Below the pieces are notes generated by a model. The model had not been told where the DNA came from, searched no databases, and worked only from the letters and a program-made list of their open reading frames with translations. A stretch of DNA of 64,000 nt from Sphingomonas sp. (GTDB taxonomy: Bacteria; Pseudomonadota; Alphaproteobacteria; Sphingomonadales; Sphingomonadaceae): contig NZ_JAGIAM010000002.1 in assembly GCF_017744835.1 (NCBI RefSeq), positions 186,001 through 250,000 on the forward strand, in the 5' to 3' direction. Positions 54,921 through 62,869 of the stretch are shown in pieces. How positions within the stretch are numbered: the first letter of the stretch is position 1; each line of letters opens with the position of its first letter. A program made the position numbers and the translations under genes.

Positions 54921-55232
54921 TCAGTGCGGAAATTTGGTGTCCACGAAAGTCCGAGTGAATTCGTGCGGATCGGGCTCATGCCCCTGCGCCGCGACGAACC
55001 GCACGCGTCCCTTTTCCCACACTTCCCGGATAGCGCCCTGCATCCCCTCGGGGAACTGCATCCGCGATTCGACCATCTCGCGCCAGCTGCCTTCGGCGCC
55101 GAGAGTCGCGCGCAGCTGCGGCTCCATCGACGTCAGCGTGGCTGCAGCACTCGAATCAAGATGCCCGATCGCGTCGAGCACATAGCTGTCGACCAATCTG
55201 AGGAACGGCTTTCCGGCATAACGATCGGTCAC
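54921..55232 (-). CDS. Small protein of unknown function between glmU and glmS
   Basis: The 103-residue soluble, probably mostly helical protein is not one I can name. Notable segments are FLRLVDSYVLDAIGHLD, SWREMVESRMQFPEGMQGAIREVWEKG and a His/Asp/Pro-rich end (GHEPDPHEFTRTFVDTKFPH). Its ATG overlaps the glmU stop by 4 bases and glmS follows after 22 bases. It is therefore co-expressed with the amino-sugar pathway and may modulate or stabilise it; that is inference from position. Confidence 0.8.
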   Translation of the reverse strand: MTDRYAGKPFLRLVDSYVLDAIGHLDSSAAATLTSMEPQLRATLGAEGSWREMVESRMQFPEGMQGAIREVWEKGRVRFVAAQGHEPDPHEFTRTFVDTKFPH

Positions 55233-56584
55233 TTGGCTGCCTTTCTTGCCTGCATGCGTTCGCGGAAGCGCTTGGCCCAGCCGGGTTTGGCTTCCTGGCG
55301 GGCGCGCGTGAGCCCGAGCGCGTCGGCCTCGACGTCCTGCGTCACCACCGATCCCGCGCCGACGATCGCGCCGTCGCCGATCTTCACCGGAGCGACCAGC
55401 GCGCTGTTCGATCCGATGAAGGCGCCGGCGCCGATCTCGGTGCCATATTTGAAATAGCCGTCGTAATTGCAGGTGATCGTACCCGCGCCGATATTGGCGC
55501 CCGCCCCAACCTTCGCATCGCCCAAATAGGTGAGGTGGTTGGCCTTGGCGCCCTTGCCCAGCACCGCCTTCTTGATCTCGACGAAATTGCCGACCTTGGC
55601 GCCCTCTTCGAGCACCGCGCCGGGGCGCAGTCGCGCATAGGGTCCCACCGCAACGCCGCTGGCGATCCGCGCGCCCTCGATATGACTGAAGGCGTGGATC
55701 GTGACCTGGTCGGCGACTTCGACGCCCGGGCCGAACACGACATTGGGCTCCACCGTCACGTCGCGGCCGAGCACCGTGTCATAGGAGAACCACACCGTCT
55801 CGGGCGCGATCAGCGTGGCGCCGTCCGCCATAGCGCGGGTGCGGCGCGCCTGCTGCCACTCGGCCTCGAGCGCGGCGAGCTCGCCGCGGCTGTTGACGCC
55901 GGTGACCTCGTGCGCGTCGGTCTCGATCACCGCCGAATGGCGGCCCTGGCCGGCGGCGAGCATCACAATGTCGGGGAGGTAATATTCGCCCGCGGCATTG
56001 GCGTTGGTCACCTGCGCGAGCAGCCCGAACAAGTCCTTCGCGCCCACCGCCATCAGGCCCGAGTTGCACAGGGTCTCGGCGCGTTCCTCGGCGCTCGCGT
56101 CCTTGAACTCGACCATCTTGACGATATGCCCCTGCCCGTCCGCGATCACGCGGCCATAGGCGCCGGGATCGACCGGGCGGAAGCCGAGCACGACCGCGGC
56201 GGGATTGTCGGCGCCGTGCAGGCGCTCGAGCATCCGGCGCATCGTCGCAGTCGAGACCAGGGGCACGTCGCCGTAGAGGATCAGCACGTCGCCATCGAAG
56301 CCGGCGAGCGCCTCCTCGGCCATGCGCACGGCATGACCGGTGCCGAGCTGCTCCGCCTGGTGGACGGTCTCCGCTCCGTACGGGTGCACGGCCGCCTCGA
56401 CTTGCTCGCGGCCGGCGCCCACGACTACGACGTTCCGCGCCGGCTCGAGCGCGGCGACGCTGTCGATCAGGTGCAGCAGCATCGGCCGGCCGGCGATCGG
56501 ATGCAGCACCTTGTGCGTATCGGATTTCATCCGCGTGCCCTTGCCCGCGGCAAGGATGATCGCGGCTATCGGTCGGTCGGACAC
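55229..56584 (-). CDS. glmU: Bifunctional GlcN-1-P acetyltransferase / GlcNAc-1-P uridyltransferase
   Basis: It carries out the last two steps of UDP-GlcNAc synthesis. The 451-residue protein has the uridyltransferase domain (AAIILAAGKGTRMKSD, QLGTGHAV, LILYGDVPL, GEYYLPDI) and a C-terminal left-handed beta-helix acetyltransferase with hexapeptide repeats and AKANHLTYLGDAKVGAGANIGAGTITCNYDG. I choose the GTG at 56584 because the protein then begins like the family and GAGGGG precedes it. The upstream open frame is antisense to gph. It is the first gene of the operon with the small unknown protein and glmS, and is divergent from gph. Confidence 0.96.
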   Translation of the reverse strand: MSDRPIAAIILAAGKGTRMKSDTHKVLHPIAGRPMLLHLIDSVAALEPARNVVVVGAGREQVEAAVHPYGAETVHQAEQLGTGHAVRMAEEALAGFDGDVLILYGDVPLVSTATMRRMLERLHGADNPAAVVLGFRPVDPGAYGRVIADGQGHIVKMVEFKDASAEERAETLCNSGLMAVGAKDLFGLLAQVTNANAAGEYYLPDIVMLAAGQGRHSAVIETDAHEVTGVNSRGELAALEAEWQQARRTRAMADGATLIAPETVWFSYDTVLGRDVTVEPNVVFGPGVEVADQVTIHAFSHIEGARIASGVAVGPYARLRPGAVLEEGAKVGNFVEIKKAVLGKGAKANHLTYLGDAKVGAGANIGAGTITCNYDGYFKYGTEIGAGAFIGSNSALVAPVKIGDGAIVGAGSVVTQDVEADALGLTRARQEAKPGWAKRFRERMQARKAAK

Positions 56585-56698
56585 TCTGATGAACCCCTCG
56601 CCCGGCCGCCGCGCGACCGGGACAATCCAGCCCTGAAGCCCCGCCCTGCCACGATTGCCTTGCCAATTCCATAGGGTTGCTGGCACCGGGGCGCCGCA

Positions 56699-57376
56699 AT
56701 GACCGGCTTTCCCTTCGACATCGTCGGATTCGACCTCGACGGCACTTTGTTCGACACCAGCGCGGACCTGGCCGCGGCGCTCAACCATGCGCTGGTGGGG
56801 CTCGGCCGTACGCCGCTGGCGGTCGAGGCAGTCAAACCGATGATCGGGCGCGGCGGGCGGCACATGCTCCAGCGCGGGCTGGAGGCGACCGGCGGGTTCG
56901 ATCCCGAGGCGCTCGACCCGATCTATGACGAGATGATCGCCTTTTACGAGGCGAACATCGCGCGCCATACCCGCCCCTTCTCCGGGCTGATCGAAGCGCT
57001 CGACGCGCTGGCAGCGCGCGGGGTGAAGCTGGCGATCGTCACCAACAAGCAGGAGCGGCTCGCAGTGAAGCTGGTGGGCGAGCTCGGCCTGGCGGAGCGG
57101 TTCGACGCAGTGATCGGGGGCGACACGCTGGGGCCGGGCATGCTCAAGCCCTCGCCCGCGCTGCTCCACGAGATGGCGCGGCGCTGCGGCGGCGGGCGCG
57201 CGGCGTTCGTGGGGGATTCGATCTTCGACGTTCAGGCCGCCAAGGCGGCGGGGATGCCGGTGGTCGCGGTGAGCTTCGGCTTTCCGCTGCAGGGCGTGGA
57301 CACGCTCGCCGCCGACGCTGTGATCGACGACTATAGCCAGCTCGTGCCTGCGCTCGAGCAACTGAGGACAGAATGA
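56699..57376 (+). CDS. gph: Phosphoglycolate phosphatase (HAD family)
   Basis: It dephosphorylates 2-phosphoglycolate formed during DNA repair. The 225-residue HAD protein has motif I FDLDGTLFDT, a helical cap, motif II AIVTNK, the conserved Lys in MLKPSP and motif IV FVGDSIFDVQAAKAAG. The assignment to phosphoglycolate rests on the DTSADLAAALNHAL and GRGGRHML pattern; other small phosphate esters remain possible. It is coupled to mntP by a 4-base overlap. Confidence 0.9.
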   Translation: MTGFPFDIVGFDLDGTLFDTSADLAAALNHALVGLGRTPLAVEAVKPMIGRGGRHMLQRGLEATGGFDPEALDPIYDEMIAFYEANIARHTRPFSGLIEALDALAARGVKLAIVTNKQERLAVKLVGELGLAERFDAVIGGDTLGPGMLKPSPALLHEMARRCGGGRAAFVGDSIFDVQAAKAAGMPVVAVSFGFPLQGVDTLAADAVIDDYSQLVPALEQLRTE

Positions 57377-57945
57377 TCGACTGGGCACATTTCCCCTATT
57401 TCTCTCTGGCCGCGCTCTCGATCGGTCTGGCGATGGATGCCTTCGCCGTCTCGGTCGCGCAGGGTGCCTGTTGCCGCCCGGGCATGGGCAACGCCGCGCG
57501 GATCGGGCTGGCCTTCGGCGTAGCGCAGGGGCTGATGCCGCTCGGCGGCTGGGCGCTGGGCACGACCTTCGACGAGACGATCCGCGACTTCGACCATTGG
57601 GTCGCTTTCGTGCTGCTGGCAGTGCTCGGCGCGAAGATGGTGCGCGAGGGGCTGCACGGCGACGGCGAGGCGCAGCCCTTGTTCGGCTGGGGGCTGTTGA
57701 GCGCGGCGGTGGCGACGAGCGTCGATGCTGCGGCGGCCGGAATCACGCTGCCGGTGCTCGGCGCGCCGGTGCTGCTCGCCTGCGCGACGATCGGACTGGT
57801 GACGGCCGCGCTCTGCTTCGCGGGCGTGCTGATCGGCGCAGTCTCGGGCGCGCGGATCGGGCGCAAGGCGGAGATCGCGGGCGGGCTGCTGCTGATCGCG
57901 ATCGGTGCCAAGATCTGGGTGGAGCACCAGTTCTTCGGCGGCTGA
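57373..57945 (+). CDS. mntP: Manganese efflux pump MntP
   Basis: The 190-residue inner-membrane protein has six hydrophobic helices in two repeats, each with the conserved Asp motif (LSIGLAMDAFAVSVAQG and AVATSVDAAAAGITL), as in MntP Mn(II) exporters. It begins inside the end of gph (ATGA), so no separate yybP-ykoY-type riboswitch can precede it. Its stop codon directly abuts the stop of the convergent nucleotidyltransferase gene. Confidence 0.93.
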   Translation: MIDWAHFPYFSLAALSIGLAMDAFAVSVAQGACCRPGMGNAARIGLAFGVAQGLMPLGGWALGTTFDETIRDFDHWVAFVLLAVLGAKMVREGLHGDGEAQPLFGWGLLSAAVATSVDAAAAGITLPVLGAPVLLACATIGLVTAALCFAGVLIGAVSGARIGRKAEIAGGLLLIAIGAKIWVEHQFFGG

Positions 57946-58953
57946 CTAGGCGGGGACGTGCCCCTTGCGCCATTTGGTCCAGAGGTGGCGCGCGAGCAGA
58001 TGTGGCGGCATCCGCAGCCAGTGCGAGCGGATGTAGAAGGCCAGCCGGGTGAAGCGGCGCGTCGGCCGGCCCCAGCCGTCGCGTGCGAGCAGGCGGCGTC
58101 GGTAGAGCGGATCTGCGCTGTCCCACACCCGCCAGCGCTCGGGGATCGACGTTCCGTAGAGGTCGTTCGCCTGGCGTGCGGCGCGATGCACGGCGGACAG
58201 CAAGCCGTGACGCACTGCCCGCGCCTCCAGCCCCTCGATGCCGAACTCGCCGATCAGGCAGTGGATGTCCCACAGGTTGCGCATGCCGCCCGCAAGGTCG
58301 CCGTCGGCGAGGAGATGCGCGGCGGCGTGGCAGATCATGTCCGCCGGCGCGAGGATGCGCAGGCCATTCTCCAGCGCCACGCTGTCGGCCAGCAGCCCCT
58401 CGGCGTCGGGGGTGATCCGGGCGGTGAGCGGCAGGATCGTGTGGTGGACGTCGATCATCCGGTCACGCTCGCGGTGGATCAACGGCGGAAGCTCGTGCAT
58501 CCAGCGCCGGTAATAGGCGTCGTCATAGGGATCGGGCTTCACCCATTCCCAACCCGCCGCGAGCAGCGCGGCCTCGGCCTCGTCGATACGCGCCCGGGGC
58601 ACGAGGATGTCGAGGTCGCCGATCGAGCGGCCGGTGGCGGCGGCGAACCCGGCGGCGGCGTAGGCGGTGCCCTTGAGCAGGACCACCGGGATGTTCGTGC
58701 CCGCGAGCGCGCGGCGCGCCATCTCGGCTTCCCAGAGCGCTGCGACCCTGCCCTGCTCCACCGAGGCGCGCGCATCCTCCAGTACGCGCGTGGCGGCCGA
58801 GGGGATCGCGAGCCCTTGCACGCGGTGCGCGAGCGTGCCGATCAGCTGCTCGGCACGCGCCACGGCGAGCAGCGCGGTCCAGCCGGCGGAATCGAGCGCG
58901 AGCACCGAGGCGGGATCGCGCAGCGCACGGGCGAGGACGGCCGCGGGGTTCAC
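57946..58953 (-). CDS. Nucleotidyltransferase-fold protein of the HPr-rel-A-like cassette
   Basis: The 335-residue protein resembles the uncharacterised NTP_transf_5 family. It has PVVLLKGTAYAAAGF, then the catalytic-type motif GRSIGDLDILVPRARIDEAEAALLAAGW, followed by HHTILPLTARI and a helical part with ICHAAAHLLADGDLAGGMRNLWDIHCL. The C-terminus is basic (RRFTRLAFYIRSHWLRMPPHLLARHLW). The GTG at 58953 overlaps the kinase stop by 4 bases; a GTG at 58965 is possible. It is the last of four coupled genes. It may transfer a nucleotide onto a protein or sugar; the target is unknown. Confidence 0.82.
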   Translation of the reverse strand: MNPAAVLARALRDPASVLALDSAGWTALLAVARAEQLIGTLAHRVQGLAIPSAATRVLEDARASVEQGRVAALWEAEMARRALAGTNIPVVLLKGTAYAAAGFAAATGRSIGDLDILVPRARIDEAEAALLAAGWEWVKPDPYDDAYYRRWMHELPPLIHRERDRMIDVHHTILPLTARITPDAEGLLADSVALENGLRILAPADMICHAAAHLLADGDLAGGMRNLWDIHCLIGEFGIEGLEARAVRHGLLSAVHRAARQANDLYGTSIPERWRVWDSADPLYRRRLLARDGWGRPTRRFTRLAFYIRSHWLRMPPHLLARHLWTKWRKGHVPA

Positions 58954-59810
58954 AGTGCCCCCCACAGCCGCTCGACCTGCGCCAGCGCGGTTTCGGTATC
59001 GGGATAGTCGATCGCCTGCGCGGCGATGCTGCGCACAAGGCTGGTCAGCGCATCGAAGCCGCGCTCACCGAGCGCGACGTAATTGGTCGATGCCTGAGTG
59101 AGCCGAACGAAGCATTCGCTCGGCAGTACCGGGCGCTCGGCGGCCGCGAAGCCAAAGCTGGGGAACAGGATCAGCGCGGGCCGTGCGGGCTCGGCCATGG
59201 CGGCGACTGCGCGAGTGTCCGGGACGAGATGGCGGATTCGGCCCTTTGGCGTGCCTTCGAGCACTGGGCCGAAGCGCGCCTTGGGCAGTGCCTGCTCGAC
59301 CACGGGAATCGCCTCGTTCTTGAGGCTCACCAGCCGCGGGAAGCCGTGGACCAGTCCGGTCGCCGGGTCGACCAGCGCGAATTCGTCACCCATCAGGCGC
59401 CAGCCGCGCGCCATCAGCAGCGCCGCAAGCGTCGACTTCCCTGCGCCCGACATGCCGGTCATCAGCAGCACGCGCCCGTCGCGCTCGACGGCCGAGGCGT
59501 GGAGCAGCAGATAGCGCCGCTGCCCCAGCGCCATCTGCAGGTTCATCCCCATCTCGGCCGCGAGCAGCCCCTGGGCGAGCGGCAGCGGCGCAGCGTCGGG
59601 GATGACGAAATCACCGCCGATATGCACCGACGGCCGCACCCAGCGCCGCCACGGCCGGGCGGCGAAGAGATGGAGGTTGAAATCGGGAATGCCGTCCTCG
59701 GGCGCAGGATAGTCGCGGTAGAGATCGCGGAGCACGGCGATCGGGCGGGCCCAGTCGCAGCCGATGCGGAAGCCGATGCTGCCGATGCGCAGGCTGGTCA
59801 CATTGCGCAT
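58950..59810 (-). CDS. HPr-kinase-related P-loop protein (HprK-related kinase A type)
   Basis: The 286-residue protein has the HprK/phosphoenolpyruvate-carboxykinase-type core. A His-rich lead-in (LLLHASAVERDGRVLLMTG) precedes a P-loop (GMSGAGKST, K125), followed by WRLMGDEFALVD and HGFPRLVSLKNEAI. It lacks the HPr kinase N-terminal domain, and no HPr gene is nearby, so the substrate is probably not HPr. It overlaps the PqqD-like gene by 13 bases at its start (a GTG at 59801 is an alternative) and the nucleotidyltransferase gene at its end. Proteins of this type have been grouped as HprK-related kinase A. Confidence 0.85.
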   Translation of the reverse strand: MRNVTSLRIGSIGFRIGCDWARPIAVLRDLYRDYPAPEDGIPDFNLHLFAARPWRRWVRPSVHIGGDFVIPDAAPLPLAQGLLAAEMGMNLQMALGQRRYLLLHASAVERDGRVLLMTGMSGAGKSTLAALLMARGWRLMGDEFALVDPATGLVHGFPRLVSLKNEAIPVVEQALPKARFGPVLEGTPKGRIRHLVPDTRAVAAMAEPARPALILFPSFGFAAAERPVLPSECFVRLTQASTNYVALGERGFDALTSLVRSIAAQAIDYPDTETALAQVERLWGAL

Positions 59811-60076
59811 AGCCGCTCCACCAGCCCGGCGGCGGCCAGCTCGTCGAGCCGCACGGCCAGCGCGAGCGGATCGGGATCGGCGAGCTCGAACCGCTCGGCC
59901 AGCGCCGCCAGCAGTGCCTCGACCGAAAGCGGGCCCTGCCCCAGTGCCTCGAGTATCTCGGGCACCGGCGCGTCGACGACATGGGTGATGCCCGAGGCGC
60001 GGTGATAGACCAGAGTCAGCGCGTCGAGCGGCACGATGCGGAGCGTCGCCGGGGGCGCGGCGCGATAGAGCGTCAC
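59798..60076 (-). CDS. PqqD-like small protein of the HPr-rel-A-like cassette
   Basis: The 92-residue protein has a PqqD-type winged-helix layout: LDALTLVYHRASGITHVVDAPVPEILEALGQGPLSVEALLAALAERFELADPDPLALAVRLDELAAAGLV, given here as a description of positions 17-87. PqqD proteins bind peptide substrates and present them to modifying enzymes, so this may be the recognition element of the cassette. The start is a GTG at 60076, only 4 bases after the stop of the small RRR-signal protein. Its 3' end overlaps the kinase gene. Confidence 0.82.
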   Translation of the reverse strand: MTLYRAAPPATLRIVPLDALTLVYHRASGITHVVDAPVPEILEALGQGPLSVEALLAALAERFELADPDPLALAVRLDELAAAGLVERLCAM

Positions 60077-60080
60077 GGCT

Positions 60081-60470
60081 TCAGCCGCGCGGCATCTGCA
60101 GCGATGCGAAGCAGGTGAAGCCGCTCGTCCCCGACTGAAGGCGGCGGATGTAGTTGGTATAGGCCCGGCTGCTCTCGTAATCGGCGCCCGGCAGCGTGCC
60201 GCCTGCCATCGCGCGCTTCACGTCCTCGGCCTTGAACGGTGCCGCCGGCGGCGGAAAGGCGCCCGGCGTGCCCGCCGGCACGAGCTGGCCGTCGGCGGCG
60301 ATATAGCTGCCGGCGCGGCCAGGATCGGGCACCGGGATCTCGCAGTGCATCACCGACGCGCTGGTCTGGGCGAGCGCAGGCCGGATCGAGACGATCGCCG
60401 ACGCGCCCGCGGCGCCCAGCATCAATGCCCGGCGGCGGCTCGCCTGCGGTCCCTGATTTTCGTCGGCCAT
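60081..60470 (-). CDS. Small exported protein with RRR signal, first gene of the cassette
   Basis: The 129-residue protein starts MADENQGPQASRRRALMLG, a Tat-like leader with three Arg followed by a hydrophobic stretch and an Ala-x-Ala site (RPALAQ, around residue 35). The mature part, about 94 residues, has two cysteines (C43 in MHCEIPVP and C120 in GFTCFASLQ), a Gly/Pro-rich middle (PAGTPGAFPPPAAPF) and no known domain. AGGAAGGTG precedes the ATG. As the leading gene before PqqD-, HprK- and nucleotidyltransferase-like genes, it is a candidate substrate of that machinery. It is divergent from phoR. Confidence 0.78.
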   Translation of the reverse strand: MADENQGPQASRRRALMLGAAGASAIVSIRPALAQTSASVMHCEIPVPDPGRAGSYIAADGQLVPAGTPGAFPPPAAPFKAEDVKRAMAGGTLPGADYESSRAYTNYIRRLQSGTSGFTCFASLQMPRG

Positions 60471-60533
60471 AACGGCACCTTCCTGCGGCCATGTGCCTTT
60501 CGCAATCGTAAATCGCCGCCTAAAGAGGGGCAT

Positions 60534-61733
60534 ATGCCTCTCTTCGGCACGCGTACCCTCCTTGCGCTCGGCGTCGCCGCGCTTGCGGCCATCGCCGCGC
60601 TGCTGATCACCGGCGACGTGCAGGCGTGCCTGGCGGTGCTGGTCTGCACCACCGCGGCGGTGCTGATCGCGGCCGGCGCCGGGGAGGCCGAACCCAGCCC
60701 GGCGGCCGCGCCCGCAGCCGGGCATTATGGCGAGCCACCCCTCGACGAGATCCTCGAAGCCGTGGCCGAGCCGCTGCTGGTGATCGGCGAAAACCATGTC
60801 GCCGCCGCGAACGGCGCGGCGCGCGAGCTGCTCGGTCAGCACATATTGGGCGAGGACGTGCGCGTCGCGATCCGCCACCCGGCCGCCGCCGAGCGGCTGA
60901 TGAACCCGGGCGAAGGGGCGCCGGGCGCGCCGATCCACCTCGTCGGTCTGGGCACCCGCGACCAGCGCTGGGAGATGCGCGTGCGCGGGCTCGAGGACGG
61001 TCGGCAGATCGTCCATCTCGTCGACCGCACCGGCAGCTACGCGGCCGAGCGGATGCGCGTCGACTTCGTCGCCAACGCCAGCCACGAGCTGCGCACCCCG
61101 CTCGCTTCGCTGCTCGGCTATGTCGAGACGCTGCTCGACGACGCCGGCGACGATCCCGACACCCGTCGCCGCTTCCTCAAGATCATGAACGACGAGGCGC
61201 GGCGGATGCAGCGGCTGGTCGACGACCTGATTTCGCTCAGCCGGATCGAAGCCGAGAAATATCGCGCGCCCGATCAGTCGGTCGATCTCGCGCGACTGAT
61301 CGAGGAAGTCAGGCTCGAACTTTCGGGAAGCGCGCGCGCCGCCGATCTGGTCACTCATGTAGCGGACGTGGCGCCGGTGCGCGGCGACCGCACCCAGCTC
61401 AGCCAGCTGCTCCACAACGTCATCGGCAATGCGATGAAATATGGGCGCGAGGGCACGCCGGTGACACTCGTGCTCGCCCCCGAGGGCGACTCGATGGTGC
61501 GGTTCGCGGTCTCCGACGAAGGCGAGGGCATTCCGCCCGCGCATCTTCCCCGCCTCACCGAGCGATTCTACCGTGTCGATTCGGGACGCAGCCGCTCGCT
61601 CGGCGGAACGGGACTCGGGCTGGCGATCGTCAAGCATGTGGTCGAGCGGCACCGCGGCCGGCTCGACATCGCGAGCACCGTCGGCAAGGGCACCACGGTC
61701 ACGATCCTGCTCCCGGCGCAGCGCGTGTCATAA
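60534..61733 (+). CDS. phoR: Phosphate-regulon sensor histidine kinase
   Basis: The 399-residue inner-membrane kinase senses phosphate supply together with the Pst transporter. It has two N-terminal membrane helices (LLALGVAALAAIAALLIT and VCTTAAVLIAAGAG), a PAS-like domain (about 65-165) and a HisKA domain with H184 in VANASHELRTPLASLLGY. The HATPase domain contains IGNAMKYG, FAVSDEGEGIP, FYRVDSGRSRSLGGTGLGLAIV and KGTTVTILLP. The ATG at 60534 follows GAGG. The partner phoB is not in the window, but pstS and pstC follow directly. Confidence 0.93.
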   Translation: MPLFGTRTLLALGVAALAAIAALLITGDVQACLAVLVCTTAAVLIAAGAGEAEPSPAAAPAAGHYGEPPLDEILEAVAEPLLVIGENHVAAANGAARELLGQHILGEDVRVAIRHPAAAERLMNPGEGAPGAPIHLVGLGTRDQRWEMRVRGLEDGRQIVHLVDRTGSYAAERMRVDFVANASHELRTPLASLLGYVETLLDDAGDDPDTRRRFLKIMNDEARRMQRLVDDLISLSRIEAEKYRAPDQSVDLARLIEEVRLELSGSARAADLVTHVADVAPVRGDRTQLSQLLHNVIGNAMKYGREGTPVTLVLAPEGDSMVRFAVSDEGEGIPPAHLPRLTERFYRVDSGRSRSLGGTGLGLAIVKHVVERHRGRLDIASTVGKGTTVTILLPAQRVS

Positions 61734-61756
61734 AAGCGCAACGGTCCTGTAACAGG
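61726..61756 (+). promoter_or_regulatory. Possible Pho box or hairpin upstream of pstS
   Basis: TGTCATA (61726-61732, overlapping the phoR stop) and TGTAACA (61748-61754) are spaced by 22 bases, two 11-base units as in PhoB direct repeats, but the middle unit is poor. CCTGT-A-ACAGG (61746-61756) is also a small palindrome, so the Pho box reading is uncertain. Confidence 0.3.
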
Positions 61757-61818
61757 GGCGGCTTGGCGGAGGGATAGCTCCTCCGCAACGAATCGCTCTG
61801 ACTTACGAAGGAACTCCG

Positions 61819-62853
61819 ATGCTGCGCAGCATTCTCCTGGTGACGGCCGCGGCCGCCGCGCTCGCCGGTTGCCAGGATACCGGCGCCTCGCGCGATCAGA
61901 TCAAGATCGTCGGCTCCTCGACGGTCTATCCCTTCACCACCGCCGTGGCCGAGGCCTTCGTCAACCGCGATTCGTCGCGCAAGGCCCCTGTGGTCGAATC
62001 GACCGGCACCGGTGCGGGCATGAAGCTTTTCTGCGCGGGCGTGGGCTCGCAGCACCCGGACATCGTCAACGCCTCGCGCCGGATCAAGAAGTCCGAATAC
62101 GACACCTGCCAGTCGAATGGTGTCGGCGAGATCCAGGAAATCCAGATCGGCATCGACGGCATCGCGCTGGCCGAGAACAAGAACGGCCCGGGCCTGCACC
62201 TCACTCGCAAGGACGTCTATCTGGCGCTGGCGGCGAACCCGGGCGGCAAGCCCAACACCGCCAGGACCTGGAAGGACGTCAACCCGGCGCTGCCCGCGGT
62301 GCCGATCCAGATCTATGGTCCGCCCTCGACCAGCGGCACGCGCGACGCCTTCATCGAGCTGATCATGACTCCCGGCTGCGAGGCGGCGACGCCCGAGGTC
62401 AAGGCGTTCAAGGACAGCGACAAGGAAAAGTTCGAGGCGCAGTGCGGCCGGCTTCGCGAGGACGGCGTCTATGTCGACAAGGGCGAGAACGACAATCTGA
62501 TCGTCCAGAATCTTTCGACCAACCCGAATGCGATCGGGCTGTTCGGCTTTTCCTATCTGGAGGAGAATGCCGACAAGCTGGTCGGCGCGCCGGTGGACGG
62601 CGTGACGCCCACCTATCAGACGATCGTCGACGGCAGCTATCCGGGCGCGCGGCCGCTGTTCATCTATGTGAAGAAGCGGCATCTGAAGGCCGTGCCGGGG
62701 TTGTCCGAGTTCCTCGGCCAATATGTCGAGATGTGGGGCCCGAACGGCGAGTTGGTGAAGCGCGGGCTGATCGCGGCGCCGGACGCCATCCGCGCCGCCT
62801 CCGCCGCGATCGTTGAGAAGGGCACGCCGCTCGACCCGGCGACGCTGCACTGA
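61819..62853 (+). CDS. pstS: Phosphate ABC transporter substrate-binding lipoprotein
   Basis: The 344-residue protein binds phosphate in the periplasm for the PstSCAB transporter. It starts with a lipoprotein signal ending LAGC (Cys17), followed by the PstS motifs IKIVGSSTVYPFTTAVAE, ESTGTGAGMKLFC, DIVNASRRIK and YGPPSTSGTRDAF, which hold the phosphate-binding Ser/Thr/Asp residues. Further on, NPNAIGLFGFSYLEEN and YVKKRHL are typical. It lies 85 bases after phoR and 16 bases before pstC. Confidence 0.95.
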   Translation: MLRSILLVTAAAAALAGCQDTGASRDQIKIVGSSTVYPFTTAVAEAFVNRDSSRKAPVVESTGTGAGMKLFCAGVGSQHPDIVNASRRIKKSEYDTCQSNGVGEIQEIQIGIDGIALAENKNGPGLHLTRKDVYLALAANPGGKPNTARTWKDVNPALPAVPIQIYGPPSTSGTRDAFIELIMTPGCEAATPEVKAFKDSDKEKFEAQCGRLREDGVYVDKGENDNLIVQNLSTNPNAIGLFGFSYLEENADKLVGAPVDGVTPTYQTIVDGSYPGARPLFIYVKKRHLKAVPGLSEFLGQYVEMWGPNGELVKRGLIAAPDAIRAASAAIVEKGTPLDPATLH

Positions 62854-62869
62854 TCGCGGAACCGCCGGC

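Noticed and set aside
57300..57373. Possible yybP-ykoY manganese riboswitch before mntP
   Set aside because: mntP starts inside the end of gph, so there is no leader to hold one.
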